Source: Bacillota bacterium
GTDB taxonomy: Bacteria; Bacillota; UBA4882; UBA8346
Reading direction: 5' to 3'
NCBI GenBank assembly: GCA_029974635.1
Contig: JARKQY010000040.1
Location: 38,956 to 102,955 of the forward strand
DNA length: 64,000 nucleotides
Shown here: positions 1-9,658 of the stretch, piece by piece
Numbering within the stretch: position 1 is the first letter of the stretch
How the letters are laid out: each line of letters opens with the position of its first letter
Position numbers and translations under genes: made by a program
Notes under the pieces: model-generated
What the model was told of the DNA's origin: nothing
Seen by the model: only the letters and a program-made list of their open reading frames with translations
The model's database searches: none

Positions 1-387
1 CAGCTTGGATTCATCAATAATGAGCACCAATTCACGAGCCATGGCAGCGATAATTTTTTCACGCGTATGAGCCGCTCCTCCGCCTTTAATGGCGTTTAAA
101 TCTTCATCGACCTCATCGGCTCCGTCTACCGCCAGATCCAATTCCGAACAATCTTCTGCGGCGATAATCGGGACTTCGTATTCCCGGCAAAGCAACCGTG
201 ACTGATAGGAAGTGGGAACTCCGTTTACATTTAGCCCTTCCTCCCTGATACGCCGGCCTAATGCCTCAATAAAAAAAGCTATGGTCGATCCGGTTCCAAT
301 TCCGCAAATCATCCCGTTTTTAACTAACCGGGCCGCAGCCTGACCTACCTGTTGTTTTAGTTCACGGTTACCGTTTTCTTTTTTCAT
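1..387 (-). CDS. rpiA: ribose-5-phosphate isomerase A, 5' part
   Basis: Only the first 129 codons are in the window; the gene runs off the left edge. RpiA interconverts ribose 5-phosphate and ribulose 5-phosphate in the pentose phosphate pathway. The translation shows the family signatures GTGSTIAFFIEALG near residue 31 and VDGADEVDEDLN followed by KGGGAAHTREK (around residues 90-112), which form the substrate site and carry the catalytic Asp, Glu and Lys. The ATG is preceded by AGGAG at good spacing. No partner gene is visible upstream; a 260-base non-coding stretch follows on the promoter side. Identification is firm, although the C-terminal half cannot be examined. Confidence 0.93.
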   Translation of the reverse strand, partial: MKKENGNRELKQQVGQAAARLVKNGMICGIGTGSTIAFFIEALGRRIREEGLNVNGVPTSYQSRLLCREYEVPIIAAEDCSELDLAVDGADEVDEDLNAIKGGGAAHTREKIIAAMARELVLIIDESKL

Positions 388-465
388 CGTAATATATTCT
401 CCTGGTAAAAAATGGAGGAGTGTTTTGCCTCAATAATTTTCGCCATTTATTCCTTAAATCCTCTT

Positions 466-590
466 CAAAATTGACCGGATTTTCCGGACTATAGAATCTA
501 CAGGATTAAAAATCTACAAAAATCATCCTATCGCGATCAACACTTATAAATCTTCTATAACCATTCTTGCCAAAATTGACCGGGATTTTC
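466..590. repeat. pair of ~20-bp direct repeats
   Basis: CAAAATTGACCGGATTTTC at 466-484 recurs at 571-590 with one extra G. The copies lie about 105 bases apart in the same orientation, between rpiA and the kinase-like gene. They may be binding sites or the remains of a local duplication. The flanking bases between the copies do not match, which argues against a simple recent tandem duplication. Confidence 0.6.
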
Positions 591-651
591 AAGATAAAAT
601 ATTTATGAAAAATCCCGTTAATTCAGATCTTGTTTAGGCCATTTAATGAAC

Positions 652-2025
652 CTATGGATTAAGTGTCGGTTCCGGTATATTTTCCTCCCAATTTTTATCC
701 TTAATGACTTTGATATCTGTTATTTGCCAGATCTTTTTGACAGGTTGCACAGTAAGTTCCACGGTGCGTTGAATATACCGGATTTGTCTTACCATGATTA
801 TTTTTAAAGTGTAATTTGTCCGGTATTTGACACGGCTACTGCTTTCTTCCAATAAGTCGGTTTTAAGCTCCGGGAATGACGCAGTTATAAAATCCTGAGC
901 TGAGTACGACATACCCTGCTGAGCCTTATTCAATACAAATAAATTAGTGATCATATCCTCAAGGCTTTTATCTTTTTTAACTTTATAAAGAGCTTCATCA
1001 AGTAAAAGAGTATTCAATGTTTCAATTCCTTGAAAATAATAATCCACCACTTGCCGGGGAGGCGTATTTACTGTAATGGTCCGTTTAGCTTTGGCGAAAA
1101 ACGAAATAGCTACAATTACTATAATCACTCCTGTTATTGCACAAGTAATGAAACCATATTTTCGGAACCATATTTGAAAACGTTCCATCAGTAAAAACTT
1201 TTTTATATTGCTGCGCGCTTTATCGGCGTAACTGTTGGCCTCCTCATCGGAGACCTGATACGTACCTTCATTCAACATGCGAGTTATTTTGTTAATTAAA
1301 ATGTCCACCGACGGCCGCTCTTCGGGAGTCTGGCTTAAACAATCGACTATCAATTGGCTTAATTCGGCACTCAGTTTGGGTTGAATATCCACCGGCACAA
1401 TAATATTATTTTGAACGATTTTATTAATCCGATCTTCGGGCGTATCAGCAAAAAAGGCGTCCTCCTCGCAAAACAGCCGGTAAGCCAGTTCTCCCCAGCT
1501 AAACACATCGGATTTTTCAGACCAATTCTGATGTTTAATTACTTCCCGGGGGAGATCAATCCGGTATAAAGGTTCTAGCGATTTGCTGAGATGGTTCATT
1601 ACCGGGGGGTCTTGCAGAAAAACCTCTCCTGCCTCGTTTTTCTTCAACTGCCCCATGCTAACTCCACCCAAAGTTATACCCTGCTGATGATAAAGCTGCA
1701 TAATATCCAAAATCATCAGTAATATCCGGCAAGCTTCCTTAAGATCAACGGTTACCAACTGGGAAAACTCCCGGAGCATGTCATCATTCCTTACAAGATA
1801 TACCTCCCCGTCATACTTCTCCAGGGATGAATATTTTATAAGGTTTTTATGGACTACCTGTTCTTCATGTTGTACAATCCCCTTGATCTCTTTCTGAAGC
1901 TCCAAACGCAAACTCTCTCGCATTTGCAGGATAAAGCCCGCTTTATCAAAACAGAGGCTGCGGCCGGACGAATCCTCCATCAGCAAACAGTTTGAATTCA
2001 GCTTCATTGTTAACCGGTACTCCAT
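652..2025 (-). CDS. membrane-anchored protein-kinase-like (pseudokinase) protein
   Basis: A 457-residue protein with a kinase-like N-terminal half, one transmembrane helix near residues 290-313, and an extracytoplasmic C-terminal domain of about 140 residues. The kinase C-lobe is recognisable from SDVFSWGELAYRL (subdomain IX) and CLSQTPEERPS (subdomain XI). Where an HRD catalytic loop and a DFG motif should lie, after LYHQQGI, the sequence reads LGGVSMGQLKKNEAG and FLQDPP, so catalytic Asp residues appear to be missing. I chose the ATG at 2025 because GGAGG lies 7 bases upstream; the longer reading frame would start inside that ribosome-binding site. It is probably a sensor or scaffold rather than an active kinase. 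Its neighbours give no functional hint. Confidence 0.6.
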   Translation of the reverse strand: MEYRLTMKLNSNCLLMEDSSGRSLCFDKAGFILQMRESLRLELQKEIKGIVQHEEQVVHKNLIKYSSLEKYDGEVYLVRNDDMLREFSQLVTVDLKEACRILLMILDIMQLYHQQGITLGGVSMGQLKKNEAGEVFLQDPPVMNHLSKSLEPLYRIDLPREVIKHQNWSEKSDVFSWGELAYRLFCEEDAFFADTPEDRINKIVQNNIIVPVDIQPKLSAELSQLIVDCLSQTPEERPSVDILINKITRMLNEGTYQVSDEEANSYADKARSNIKKFLLMERFQIWFRKYGFITCAITGVIIVIVAISFFAKAKRTITVNTPPRQVVDYYFQGIETLNTLLLDEALYKVKKDKSLEDMITNLFVLNKAQQGMSYSAQDFITASFPELKTDLLEESSSRVKYRTNYTLKIIMVRQIRYIQRTVELTVQPVKKIWQITDIKVIKDKNWEENIPEPTLNP

Positions 2026-2324
2026 GTACATACCTCCGCCTAGAAAATACTTTTGAAGCTTCCCCAGATTCATTATACAATAAAAAACGTAACTTGTTAT
2101 TTTTAAATTCCCATTCTGAAAATTTTCCAGCTTCGCTTTCTTTATATTTTTCTATTTCTCTCTATTACCCTGCAGGACAAGTCTATGGAAATCTCGAATC
2201 TACTTAGAAAATTTCTAAGTAAGACAACAGCCGCCCGAGCTTACTTTAATAAAGCGAAACTTTATTTATAAAAATTATCTATGATAATTCAGGGTGGATG
2301 ATATCTCGGAATGGGGTGATTGAA

Positions 2325-2609
2325 TTGCAAGGAAAAGAACGTGTTGTTGTTACAGTTACTGGTCAGGATCGGGTAGGCATCGTCGCCGCCGTTTCCAAAA
2401 CGCTTGCCGATCATAACGCCAATATTGTTGATATCAGCCAGACGGTTCTCCAGGAAAACTTTTTTGCCATGATTCTACTGGTTGATATTGCAAATGCATC
2501 CGCTGATCTGCTGGACTTGGAGGAAGCTTTACAGGTAACCGGAACCGCTCTGGGGGTTAAAGTCATGGTCCAGCATGAAGATATCTTTGGCTTCATGCAC
2601 CGAATCTAA
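2325..2609 (+). CDS. ACT domain protein, UPF0237 family
   Basis: A 94-residue single-domain protein of the ACT type, beginning with the typical [17 protein letters not shown] strand-turn-helix and containing [17 protein letters not shown]. Such domains bind amino acids and act as small-molecule sensors. TTG at 2325 is preferred: GGGGTG lies 6 bases upstream and the product then begins exactly at the family start; the in-frame ATG at 2298 has no room for a ribosome-binding site. The next gene (UPF0210) starts 19 bases after the stop, so the two are co-transcribed, as in many Firmicutes and archaea. The ligand is unknown. Confidence 0.85.
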   Translation: MQGKERVVVTVTGQDRVGIVAAVSKTLADHNANIVDISQTVLQENFFAMILLVDIANASADLLDLEEALQVTGTALGVKVMVQHEDIFGFMHRI

Positions 2610-2628
2610 AAATTTTGGAGTGATTATC

Positions 2629-3990
2629 GTGCCGTTTTCCACCCAAGAAATCATGGAAACCATTACCATGGTTGAAAACTACCATTTTGATATCCGCACA
2701 GTTACGATGGGAATTAATATTCTGGATTGCGCCGATCCGGAGATAAAAGTAGCAACCCGGAAATCCTCGGAGAAGATTCTCCGTTTGGCTGAAAAATTGG
2801 TGAAAACCGTCCATAAGGTGGAGCGAACTTATGGAATCCCGATTATTAATAAACGGATCGCCGTGACTCCCATATCACTTGTTGCCCAGGCTTCCAAAGC
2901 CAATAATTACTTGGACTTTGCTGTGATGCTGGACAGGGTGGCTGCGGAACTCGGGATTGACTTTATCGGAGGTTTCTCAGCCCTGGTTCACAAAGGAGCA
3001 ACTCCCGGCGCGACGACGCTCATCTCCTCCATCCCTGAAGCCTTGGCCGCCACCGCTAAAGTCTGTTCTTCGGTAAATGTCGCCACCACCAAGGCGGGTA
3101 TCAATATGGACGCCATATTGCAAATGGCTCAAGTCATCAAAGAAACCGCGGCACGGACTGCAGATCGAAACGGGATTGGCTGCGCCAAGCTGGTGGTCTT
3201 TGCCAACACACCGGAAGATAACCCTTTCATGGCCGGGGCTTTCCATGGAATTGGAGAACCGGAAGCAGTAATTAATATCGGCATTAGCGGTCCCGGGGTA
3301 GTCAAGGCCGCTGTAGAGCGTTTGCCGGATGCCGATTTCCGTAATCTGGTCGAGGAAATCAAGCGGGTAGCCTTTAAAATCACCCGGGCCGGCGAATTAA
3401 TCGGCCGCAAAGTCTCTGGAGAACTGAATGTACCATTTGGAATCGTCGATCTTTCCCTGGCCCCGACTCCTGCTGTTGGAGACAGTGTAGCCAATATACT
3501 GGAAGCCATGGGGTTGGAACGCTGTGGCTGCCCCGGAACTACCGCAGCCCTGGCTATTTTAAATGATGCCGTTAAAAAGGGCGGCGCAATGGCTTCTTCT
3601 GCTATTGGCGGATTAAGCGGAGCCTTTATTCCTGTCAGTGAAGACGCGGGCATGATTGCCGCCGTTCAGGCTGGCGCCCTATCCTTGGAAAAGCTGGAGG
3701 CTATGACCTGCGTTTGTTCGGTTGGTTTGGATATGATCGCCGTTCCCGGCGAAACTACCGTTGAAACAATTGCCGCTATTATTGCCGATGAAATGGCCAT
3801 CGGAGTGATCAATAACAAAACCACCGCGGTACGAATCATCCCGGTTCCGGGAAAAACCGTCGGAGACATGATCGAGTTCGGTGGTTTATTGGGAACCGCT
3901 CCCATCATGCCCGTAAAGAACTTCAGTCCGGCGAAATTTGTGCGGCGGGGCGGCCATATCCCGGCTCCTTTTCAGGCGTTGACTAATTAA
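2629..3990 (+). CDS. UPF0210 / DUF711 family protein
   Basis: A 453-residue member of the DUF711 (UPF0210) family, matching its usual length. Recognisable stretches are [11 protein letters not shown] at the N-terminus, [14 protein letters not shown], and the glycine-rich C-terminal half with [19 protein letters not shown]. The biochemical role of the family is not established. GTG at 2629 is the start, with GGAG 8 bases upstream; the longer frame from 2575 would overlap the ACT gene. Conserved coupling with the ACT protein suggests regulation by, or a complex with, that ligand sensor; this is inference. Confidence 0.85.
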   Translation: MPFSTQEIMETITMVENYHFDIRTVTMGINILDCADPEIKVATRKSSEKILRLAEKLVKTVHKVERTYGIPIINKRIAVTPISLVAQASKANNYLDFAVMLDRVAAELGIDFIGGFSALVHKGATPGATTLISSIPEALAATAKVCSSVNVATTKAGINMDAILQMAQVIKETAARTADRNGIGCAKLVVFANTPEDNPFMAGAFHGIGEPEAVINIGISGPGVVKAAVERLPDADFRNLVEEIKRVAFKITRAGELIGRKVSGELNVPFGIVDLSLAPTPAVGDSVANILEAMGLERCGCPGTTAALAILNDAVKKGGAMASSAIGGLSGAFIPVSEDAGMIAAVQAGALSLEKLEAMTCVCSVGLDMIAVPGETTVETIAAIIADEMAIGVINNKTTAVRIIPVPGKTVGDMIEFGGLLGTAPIMPVKNFSPAKFVRRGGHIPAPFQALTN

Positions 3991-4027
3991 ATAGTCCTAT
4001 CCACTTGAATTCAGGAGAAAACAATGA

Positions 4028-4852
4028 ATGATAGTGAATGAAATCAAGGCTAAAAATATTATTACCAAGTCCAACTTACCCGGGATAGATTATGTGATAA
4101 ACCCCTATACCGGTTGCAGCCATTCCTGTCTTTATTGTTACGCCCGGTTTATGAAACGGTTTTCCCGGCATGAAGAGAAGTGGGGCAGTTTTGTCGATGT
4201 GAAGGTCAATGCCTCCGATTTAATTCCTGCTGGCGTTACTACATATCGTCAAAAATCTCTCTTTATTTCCTCAGTCACTGATCCGTACCTGTCGCTTGAA
4301 AAAAAGTATCAAATCACCCGGGCTATTTTAAAAAAATTAGTGCCGCTCAACCCCAAGCTGATGATTCAAACCAAATCCGACTTGATTTTAAGGGATATGG
4401 ATATCCTAAAGACTTTCCCGAACTGTGCTGCCGGCTTTACCATCACCACCATGGACGATTCAGTTCGAAAAGAGATTGAGCCGTATACCTCTCCGGTGGA
4501 ACAACGAATCCAAGCCCTGAAAACCTTAAAGCAAAATGGAATCAAAACTTATGTTTTCATCGGGCCTATTCTTCCTTCACTTAGCGATTGGCAAGAAATC
4601 ATCGCCGCTACCAAAGAATACGCACACACTTATATACTCGAAAACCTAAACGCCTTCGGCTCCATTTGGGGAGATATCCATGCATGGATTGGTTCCAACC
4701 ATCCCGGGTTGTTGAATCTATATGAAGCTATCTATAAAGGAAAAAGCGAGTATTGGAATGCAACGGAAGCAGAAATCCGAAAATTTGGTGATGAAGAAAA
4801 GATTAACTATAAAATAGTATTTCATCATTGGAAAACGCAAAAAATAAATTAA
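4028..4852 (+). CDS. radical SAM protein, SPL-like / Rv2578c-type
   Basis: A 274-residue radical SAM enzyme. The cluster-binding cysteines are C30, C34 and C37 in GCSHSCLYCYARF, a CX3CX2C arrangement that holds the 4Fe-4S cluster binding S-adenosylmethionine. The preceding INPYTGC is typical of the subgroup related to spore photoproduct lyase and Rv2578c. Downstream motifs SSVTDPYLSLEKKYQITR and FTITTMDD fit the partial TIM barrel. AGGAG lies 10 bases before the ATG. Upstream ATG 4024 is out of frame and stops at once. The substrate is unknown. It follows the UPF0210 gene by 37 bases and may be read through from it. Confidence 0.8.
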   Translation: MIVNEIKAKNIITKSNLPGIDYVINPYTGCSHSCLYCYARFMKRFSRHEEKWGSFVDVKVNASDLIPAGVTTYRQKSLFISSVTDPYLSLEKKYQITRAILKKLVPLNPKLMIQTKSDLILRDMDILKTFPNCAAGFTITTMDDSVRKEIEPYTSPVEQRIQALKTLKQNGIKTYVFIGPILPSLSDWQEIIAATKEYAHTYILENLNAFGSIWGDIHAWIGSNHPGLLNLYEAIYKGKSEYWNATEAEIRKFGDEEKINYKIVFHHWKTQKIN

Positions 4853-5039
4853 CGGAACTTTCCCTAACGATAATTCGTTAACTTTCGTTAACTAATATTC
4901 CCATACTTGCCAACGGAGGATAATATTAAGAAAAAACGAATAACCTTCATCAAAATTTGATATTTGAGCTAAATCTAATTACATCATTTACATAAACTGG
5001 ACTTTATGCATTACTCGGTTGAATTTAGGAGGTAATTTC

Positions 5040-6407
5040 ATGCGATCACAATTTGATGTGAAAAAGTCCTTTGGTCTCCGACTGTTTGTTGTTGTTATAT
5101 TAACCCTTCTAATTTGTCAAACGGTATCTCTGGCGGCAACGGAAATTTCACCGCAGAGTTCGGTATTACATCCTTATACCAAAGTAAAACTGCCAAACCG
5201 ATTGACTTTAATTGTCAAAGAAGTTCATTCCGCACCCATCGCCACAGTGGATATCTGGGTGGCGACCGGGGCCAAAAATGAACTCCCGGAAGAGGCTGGA
5301 ATTTCTCACTTTTTCGAGCACATGTTGTTTAAAGGAACGGCCAAGCGCAAGGTAGGCGAGATAGCCAAACAAATCCAAGCGGTGGGTGGTTATACCAACG
5401 CCCAGACTTCCCTGGATACGACCCATTATTACGTAGTGGTTCCCAGTGAACATATTGACCTGGCCTTGGACATAGAGGCCGATGCTATTATGAATTCCAG
5501 TTTTGATCCCGCGGAAATCGAGCGGGAACGAAAAGTGATTCTGGAAGAACGCAGCTTAAAAGAGGACAATCCTCCCCGAAAGCTGGGAATGATGGCTTAT
5601 CAGGCGGCTTTTAAGGGTACCCCTTACGCCAACGATATTCTTGGAACATCTGAAAGTCTTTCGAGGTTTGATCGAGATAGCTTTATAGATTATTACCATA
5701 AATATTATTCACCAAGTAATATGGTGGTTGTAGTAGTCGGAGATGTCGAAACGAATCATGTTATCGAGCAGGTCCAAAAACTCTTTCAAGACTTTACTGT
5801 TCGGCCGAAAACCGTTTCCCCGCCGTTCAAACTCCCCAAACTGAAGGCGATTCAACGGGTGGAAGCGGAAAAACGGGTCGATCAGACTTACCTCTATTTT
5901 GGCTTCCCGGGCCCGGGCATGAATGATAAAGATACTCCGGCCTTATCAATACTGGGCGTAATTTTAGGCGGAGGACAGAGTTCCCGTTTTTACCAATCCA
6001 TTCTTGAGGAAAAACGCTTGGCCAATACCATAGCGTCCGGTTATCAAGCATATCAGAAAATTGGCATGATGGCTGTCTATGCCCAAATAAAGGATACCAA
6101 AGTCCCGGATCTGGAAAACGAGGTTCAATCAATCCTGCGGCAAGTTATAACCAAAGGGGTGTCGGAGGAAGAATTACAGCGGGCCAAGGCCTTGGTGAGA
6201 AGCAATATTGCATATACAATGGAAAGCAATGCCGATATTGCAGCGTTCATTGGGGAATATCAAGTGAACGAAGCCGTGGAAGACGCGACCAAGTTTACCA
6301 ATGAGTTAATGAAAGTAAATCCCAAGGATATTCAACGAGTCGCCAAGAAGTACCTGAATCCTAGAGCTTATGTTCTGGCCATCGTGAAACCACAAGGGGT
6401 GAAATAA
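5040..6407 (+). CDS. M16 family zinc metallopeptidase, catalytic subunit
   Basis: A 455-residue secreted or lipid-side peptidase of the insulinase/processing-peptidase family. The inverted zinc motif HFFEH is present (H90, E93, H94), with a further conserved Glu in the EERSLKEDNPPRK segment. A hydrophobic signal-like segment covers residues 13-32. The start ATG at 5040 has AGGAGG 7 bases upstream. The next gene starts 2 bases after the stop and encodes a paralogue without the metal site, so the two probably form an alpha/beta heterodimer, as known for bacterial M16B pairs. Natural substrates are unknown. Confidence 0.9.
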   Translation: MRSQFDVKKSFGLRLFVVVILTLLICQTVSLAATEISPQSSVLHPYTKVKLPNRLTLIVKEVHSAPIATVDIWVATGAKNELPEEAGISHFFEHMLFKGTAKRKVGEIAKQIQAVGGYTNAQTSLDTTHYYVVVPSEHIDLALDIEADAIMNSSFDPAEIERERKVILEERSLKEDNPPRKLGMMAYQAAFKGTPYANDILGTSESLSRFDRDSFIDYYHKYYSPSNMVVVVVGDVETNHVIEQVQKLFQDFTVRPKTVSPPFKLPKLKAIQRVEAEKRVDQTYLYFGFPGPGMNDKDTPALSILGVILGGGQSSRFYQSILEEKRLANTIASGYQAYQKIGMMAVYAQIKDTKVPDLENEVQSILRQVITKGVSEEELQRAKALVRSNIAYTMESNADIAAFIGEYQVNEAVEDATKFTNELMKVNPKDIQRVAKKYLNPRAYVLAIVKPQGVK

Positions 6408-6409
6408 AC

Positions 6410-7807
6410 ATGAAACGGTTAAATTTCAACCATCAAAGATTCCCCGGTAAATTATCCAAAAGCCAAGTTATACTCCTTTTATTGCTTGGTATAGTCATCA
6501 TGTATACTATTTTTCCGCCAGTAAACGCTGGAAATCAAGATCCAAAAATTACTGCTTCAAAAATTGTAGCTCCGGTTATCAAGAAAGTTTTTGATAACGG
6601 ATTAACCCTTTTAATAAAACCCAATCCAGCCAACGAAGTGATTTCGGTGAAAGCTTTCGTTAGAATGGGTGCCATCTATGAATCTGTAAGCCGGCGGGGG
6701 CTTTCTAAGTTAATGCAAAGCATATTGGTTAAAGGAACCGCCACACGCAGCGCCAAAGATATCGTTTTTGAGACCGAATCCGCGGGGGCTTCCATTGATG
6801 CCGGACTGGTCGATTCCGGATACGGACATGTATCGTTACGAACCACCTCAATTGGTTTTGAGCGCAGTCTGCCGGTATTTTTAGATATATTGCAACATCC
6901 GTCTTTCCCGGTTATAGAATTCGAAAAGGAACGGCAACTCATGCTGCAACAGTTGACAACAGCATATGATCACCCGGCTACCGAAGCCTATTTGAATTTT
7001 CGGACTCTTTTTTATGGAGATCACCCGGTAGGGATCCGCCAAGAAGAAATCGCAAAAATAGTTACCACGTTTACCCGGGATGATCTGGCGGACTGGTATC
7101 GGAAAACATATATCCCCAACAACATGGTTATCAGCATTGTGGGAAAAATCAATCCGCAGATAATTGAAAAGATATTTCAAGATTCGTTGGGGGATTGGTC
7201 TAATGGTAAATCTCTTGAGTCGACTTCCACGGCCGTGCCGTCCTCCGCAGAAGATCGTCAAACCGTTAAAATTCGTGATTCACAGGCCTTGTTTATGATA
7301 CTTGGATATCCGGCGCCGTTACTTTCCAGTGAAGATTCCCCGGTTATGAGTGTTATCAATTATATTCTCGGCGGGGATATGGGATCGCGGTTGTTTGTTG
7401 AATTGAGAGATAAAAAGGGGCTTGCCTATAATATAAGCACGGATTATTACGCTTCCATCTATCCATCCCACATTTATGCGTTTATGGCTACAGCGCCGGA
7501 GAATTATCCGGCGGCCAAAAACGGCATTATCGCGGAGTTCAAACGGTTAACCGATGAATTGGTCCCTGCCGAGGAGTTGCAAACTGCCAAACAAGCTTTA
7601 AAAGGCCGTTTTTTAATGAGTCACGAGACAAACGCCAGTCAAGCTGATTATCTAGGCAGTTACGAATTACTGGGTGTTAGATATCAACATGATCAAGAAT
7701 ATCCGGAATTGATAGACAAAGTAACTGCGGTGGAGATCCAACGGGTAGCCCGGAAATATTTTACTCACTATTCACTTAGCGTGTTATCGCCTGTGAAAGT
7801 TGATTAA
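6410..7807 (+). CDS. M16 family peptidase-like subunit lacking the zinc site
   Basis: A 465-residue M16-fold protein with an N-terminal hydrophobic segment (about residues 20-38). In the position of the HXXEH metal motif it reads GLSKLMQSIL, so it cannot bind catalytic zinc. The C-terminal half keeps conserved features such as GSRLFVELRDKKGLAYNIS, typical of the non-catalytic partner that contributes substrate-binding residues. It is translationally coupled to the catalytic subunit. Both subunits share a predicted export signal, so the complex likely acts outside the membrane. Confidence 0.88.
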   Translation: MKRLNFNHQRFPGKLSKSQVILLLLLGIVIMYTIFPPVNAGNQDPKITASKIVAPVIKKVFDNGLTLLIKPNPANEVISVKAFVRMGAIYESVSRRGLSKLMQSILVKGTATRSAKDIVFETESAGASIDAGLVDSGYGHVSLRTTSIGFERSLPVFLDILQHPSFPVIEFEKERQLMLQQLTTAYDHPATEAYLNFRTLFYGDHPVGIRQEEIAKIVTTFTRDDLADWYRKTYIPNNMVISIVGKINPQIIEKIFQDSLGDWSNGKSLESTSTAVPSSAEDRQTVKIRDSQALFMILGYPAPLLSSEDSPVMSVINYILGGDMGSRLFVELRDKKGLAYNISTDYYASIYPSHIYAFMATAPENYPAAKNGIIAEFKRLTDELVPAEELQTAKQALKGRFLMSHETNASQADYLGSYELLGVRYQHDQEYPELIDKVTAVEIQRVARKYFTHYSLSVLSPVKVD

Positions 7808-7897
7808 GATTACTGTTGATGAATCCTCAATACAACTAACCCCGGCAGGCTGCATGAATATGCGAAGCGCAATCACGGGGAGATTTGTTTCCTTTTA

Positions 7898-8608
7898 TTA
7901 AATTTTAATTATCCCATCGCGAAACTTAGGCAAAAGTGGAAATTTATTTAAAGCGGTGCAAAAACCTATATCCGCTTCCATTCCAATCTTTGTCAAATAT
8001 TGGCCGTGTTCGGTTTGTTCCACGAAGGCGGTTATTCCCATATTTACGGCCTTATCATATGTATACCGGGAAATTTTGGCCCTATCGGTAAGCATATGCT
8101 CGGACAAGGAAGCAACAATCATGCCCGCCCCGGCTAAATCCTCAAGGCTCAAATCCCCTTCCCTGCCGGAGCAAATTACCGTAATATCGTGATTACGGTT
8201 CGACTTTAAATACTCCACAATCACCGCGATATTTAAAAAGGATCCGATAATTACTTCATGAGCTTCTTTGGCCCAATTAATGGCTTTGGTACCATTTGAG
8301 GTACATAATATGATTACTTTTCCGGCTATCCTTGGTTCCGAATATTCTCCCGGAGAGTTTCCTAAATCAAAGCCTTCAACTTTATAACCCCGGCGTTCTC
8401 CCCCAATCAGGCAAGAATCCGGACCTGTTTTTTTCTGTCGCTCAAAAGCTTCTCCCGGTTCCACTACCGGTATAACTTGCAGTGCTCTGTTTCCCAAGGC
8501 GGTGACGATAGTACTGGTAGCCCTTAAGATATCTAATACCACAATAATTTGCCCATAGAACTGCTTATTACCGGCAAGTTGCGGGGCTAGGATTACATCT
8601 ACCAACAA
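7898..8608 (-). CDS. comB: 2-phosphosulfolactate phosphatase
   Basis: A 236-residue ComB family protein. Signatures include VVLDILRATSTIVTAL, GGERRGYKVEGFDLGNSP, CTSNGTKAI and ICSGREGDLSLEDLAGAG. ComB hydrolyses 2-phospho-3-sulfolactate to sulfolactate and phosphate. In methanogens this serves coenzyme M; in Bacillus the homologue YitC is made in sporulation, where sulfolactate accumulates in spores. No ATG suits the start. TTG at 8608 has GAGGG 6 bases upstream; TTG 8605 is also possible, and TTG 8644 would overlap the previous gene. It follows the LCP gene by about 25 bases. No other sulfolactate gene is in view. Confidence 0.88.
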   Translation of the reverse strand: MLVDVILAPQLAGNKQFYGQIIVVLDILRATSTIVTALGNRALQVIPVVEPGEAFERQKKTGPDSCLIGGERRGYKVEGFDLGNSPGEYSEPRIAGKVIILCTSNGTKAINWAKEAHEVIIGSFLNIAVIVEYLKSNRNHDITVICSGREGDLSLEDLAGAGMIVASLSEHMLTDRAKISRYTYDKAVNMGITAFVEQTEHGQYLTKIGMEADIGFCTALNKFPLLPKFRDGIIKI

Positions 8609-8633
8609 TTTATTCCCTCTGTTTCTACAATAA

Positions 8634-9497
8634 TTATTTGGCAATGGTCTTGAACTTCATGATTAACCGGTTAATTTCATTACTATCCGGTTTCCAATAC
8701 TTATCCGCCGGGGTTCCGGGTAAAACATACGTATGTACTCCTTTTGAAAGGTTAATTGATTTCGCAAAGGTTGCTAATTGTAAAAATTCCTTTGCGGAAA
8801 TATCCGTTTTCAGATTCTTTTGGATTCTATTATAGATTTTAACCGAATTAAACACATTCTTTGATTGTATGGCTTTTTCCATAATAGCGTATAATACTGC
8901 CTGCTGCCTCGCAATTCGATTAATATCTCCCCTAAAATCAAGATATCTTACATATTGAAGCGCTTGTTCCCCATTTAAAATTTGCTGGCCGGGAGTAATT
9001 TCGGAAAGCAATTGGCCATACCTGTCGGTATAGCGAATTGTTTCCTGAACATTGATTTCAACCCCCTCCATCATATCCACCAGTTGCTGGAACCCATTAA
9101 AATTAACTCTTACGTAGCGATCAATCTTTGTCTTGATTATTCCTGAAACCAGTTCTTCTATATACTTGATATCGTCCTTTGCTCCCGCCTCTTTAATCCG
9201 GATTTCGGCCTGTGAAGCATTGGCCTGAGTGTCCGCAGGAATGGAAACCAATGAAATCCTATGTTCCTGGGGATTTATAAAGACCAACATCAAAAAATCC
9301 AAACTGGGAAAGCGGGTTGAAGATGTATCCTCACCTGCCAGCAAGATCGTCATTGGCTGTTTTAGCGTCAGCCCGGGTTGAATGAAATAGCGGTTAATCA
9401 GCAAGGCTAATCCTGTTGTTGCTACTAAAATCAGTAGAATGATTATTAGTATTCGCGGTAAATTGTTGGGGTTGCGCGTTTCAATTTCAAAGGACAT
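8634..9497 (-). CDS. LytR-CpsA-Psr (LCP) family protein
   Basis: A 287-residue type II membrane protein with one transmembrane segment (about residues 14-34) and an extracellular LCP domain. LCP enzymes transfer lipid-linked glycopolymers to peptidoglycan. Conserved stretches are YVRVNFNGFQQLVDMMEGVEINV, LNGEQALQYVRY and GDINRIARQQAV, the last holding the phosphate-binding arginines. The usual DSR/D motif region is less conserved (GEDTSSTRFPSLDFLML), so activity on the common substrates is uncertain. It is first in a likely two-gene unit with comB. The nearby polysaccharide genes at 14-18 kb could supply a substrate; this is speculation. Confidence 0.82.
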   Translation of the reverse strand: MSFEIETRNPNNLPRILIIILLILVATTGLALLINRYFIQPGLTLKQPMTILLAGEDTSSTRFPSLDFLMLVFINPQEHRISLVSIPADTQANASQAEIRIKEAGAKDDIKYIEELVSGIIKTKIDRYVRVNFNGFQQLVDMMEGVEINVQETIRYTDRYGQLLSEITPGQQILNGEQALQYVRYLDFRGDINRIARQQAVLYAIMEKAIQSKNVFNSVKIYNRIQKNLKTDISAKEFLQLATFAKSINLSKGVHTYVLPGTPADKYWKPDSNEINRLIMKFKTIAK

Positions 9498-9658
9498 TTA
9501 AACCATCTCCTAAAAAGTTTTGAATTGGCATTATATTAGAATTTTTCACGCCACAGCGAAATTGCATATAGAATACATTAAATAATTCGACATTCTAAAA
9601 GAGATACTTTAATGTTTGCTGTGAAATTTTTAGGTCGACGCGATTTTGTTGAAATAGA

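Noticed and set aside
3129..3653. 174-residue frame opposite the UPF0210 gene
   Set aside because: Entirely antisense to a conserved gene; composition (rich in Ser, Pro, Arg) is typical of a shadow frame.
7838..7884. CCCCG...CGGGG pairing between the M16 pair and comB
   Set aside because: Short outer stem, long loop, weak T-run; not enough to call a terminator.
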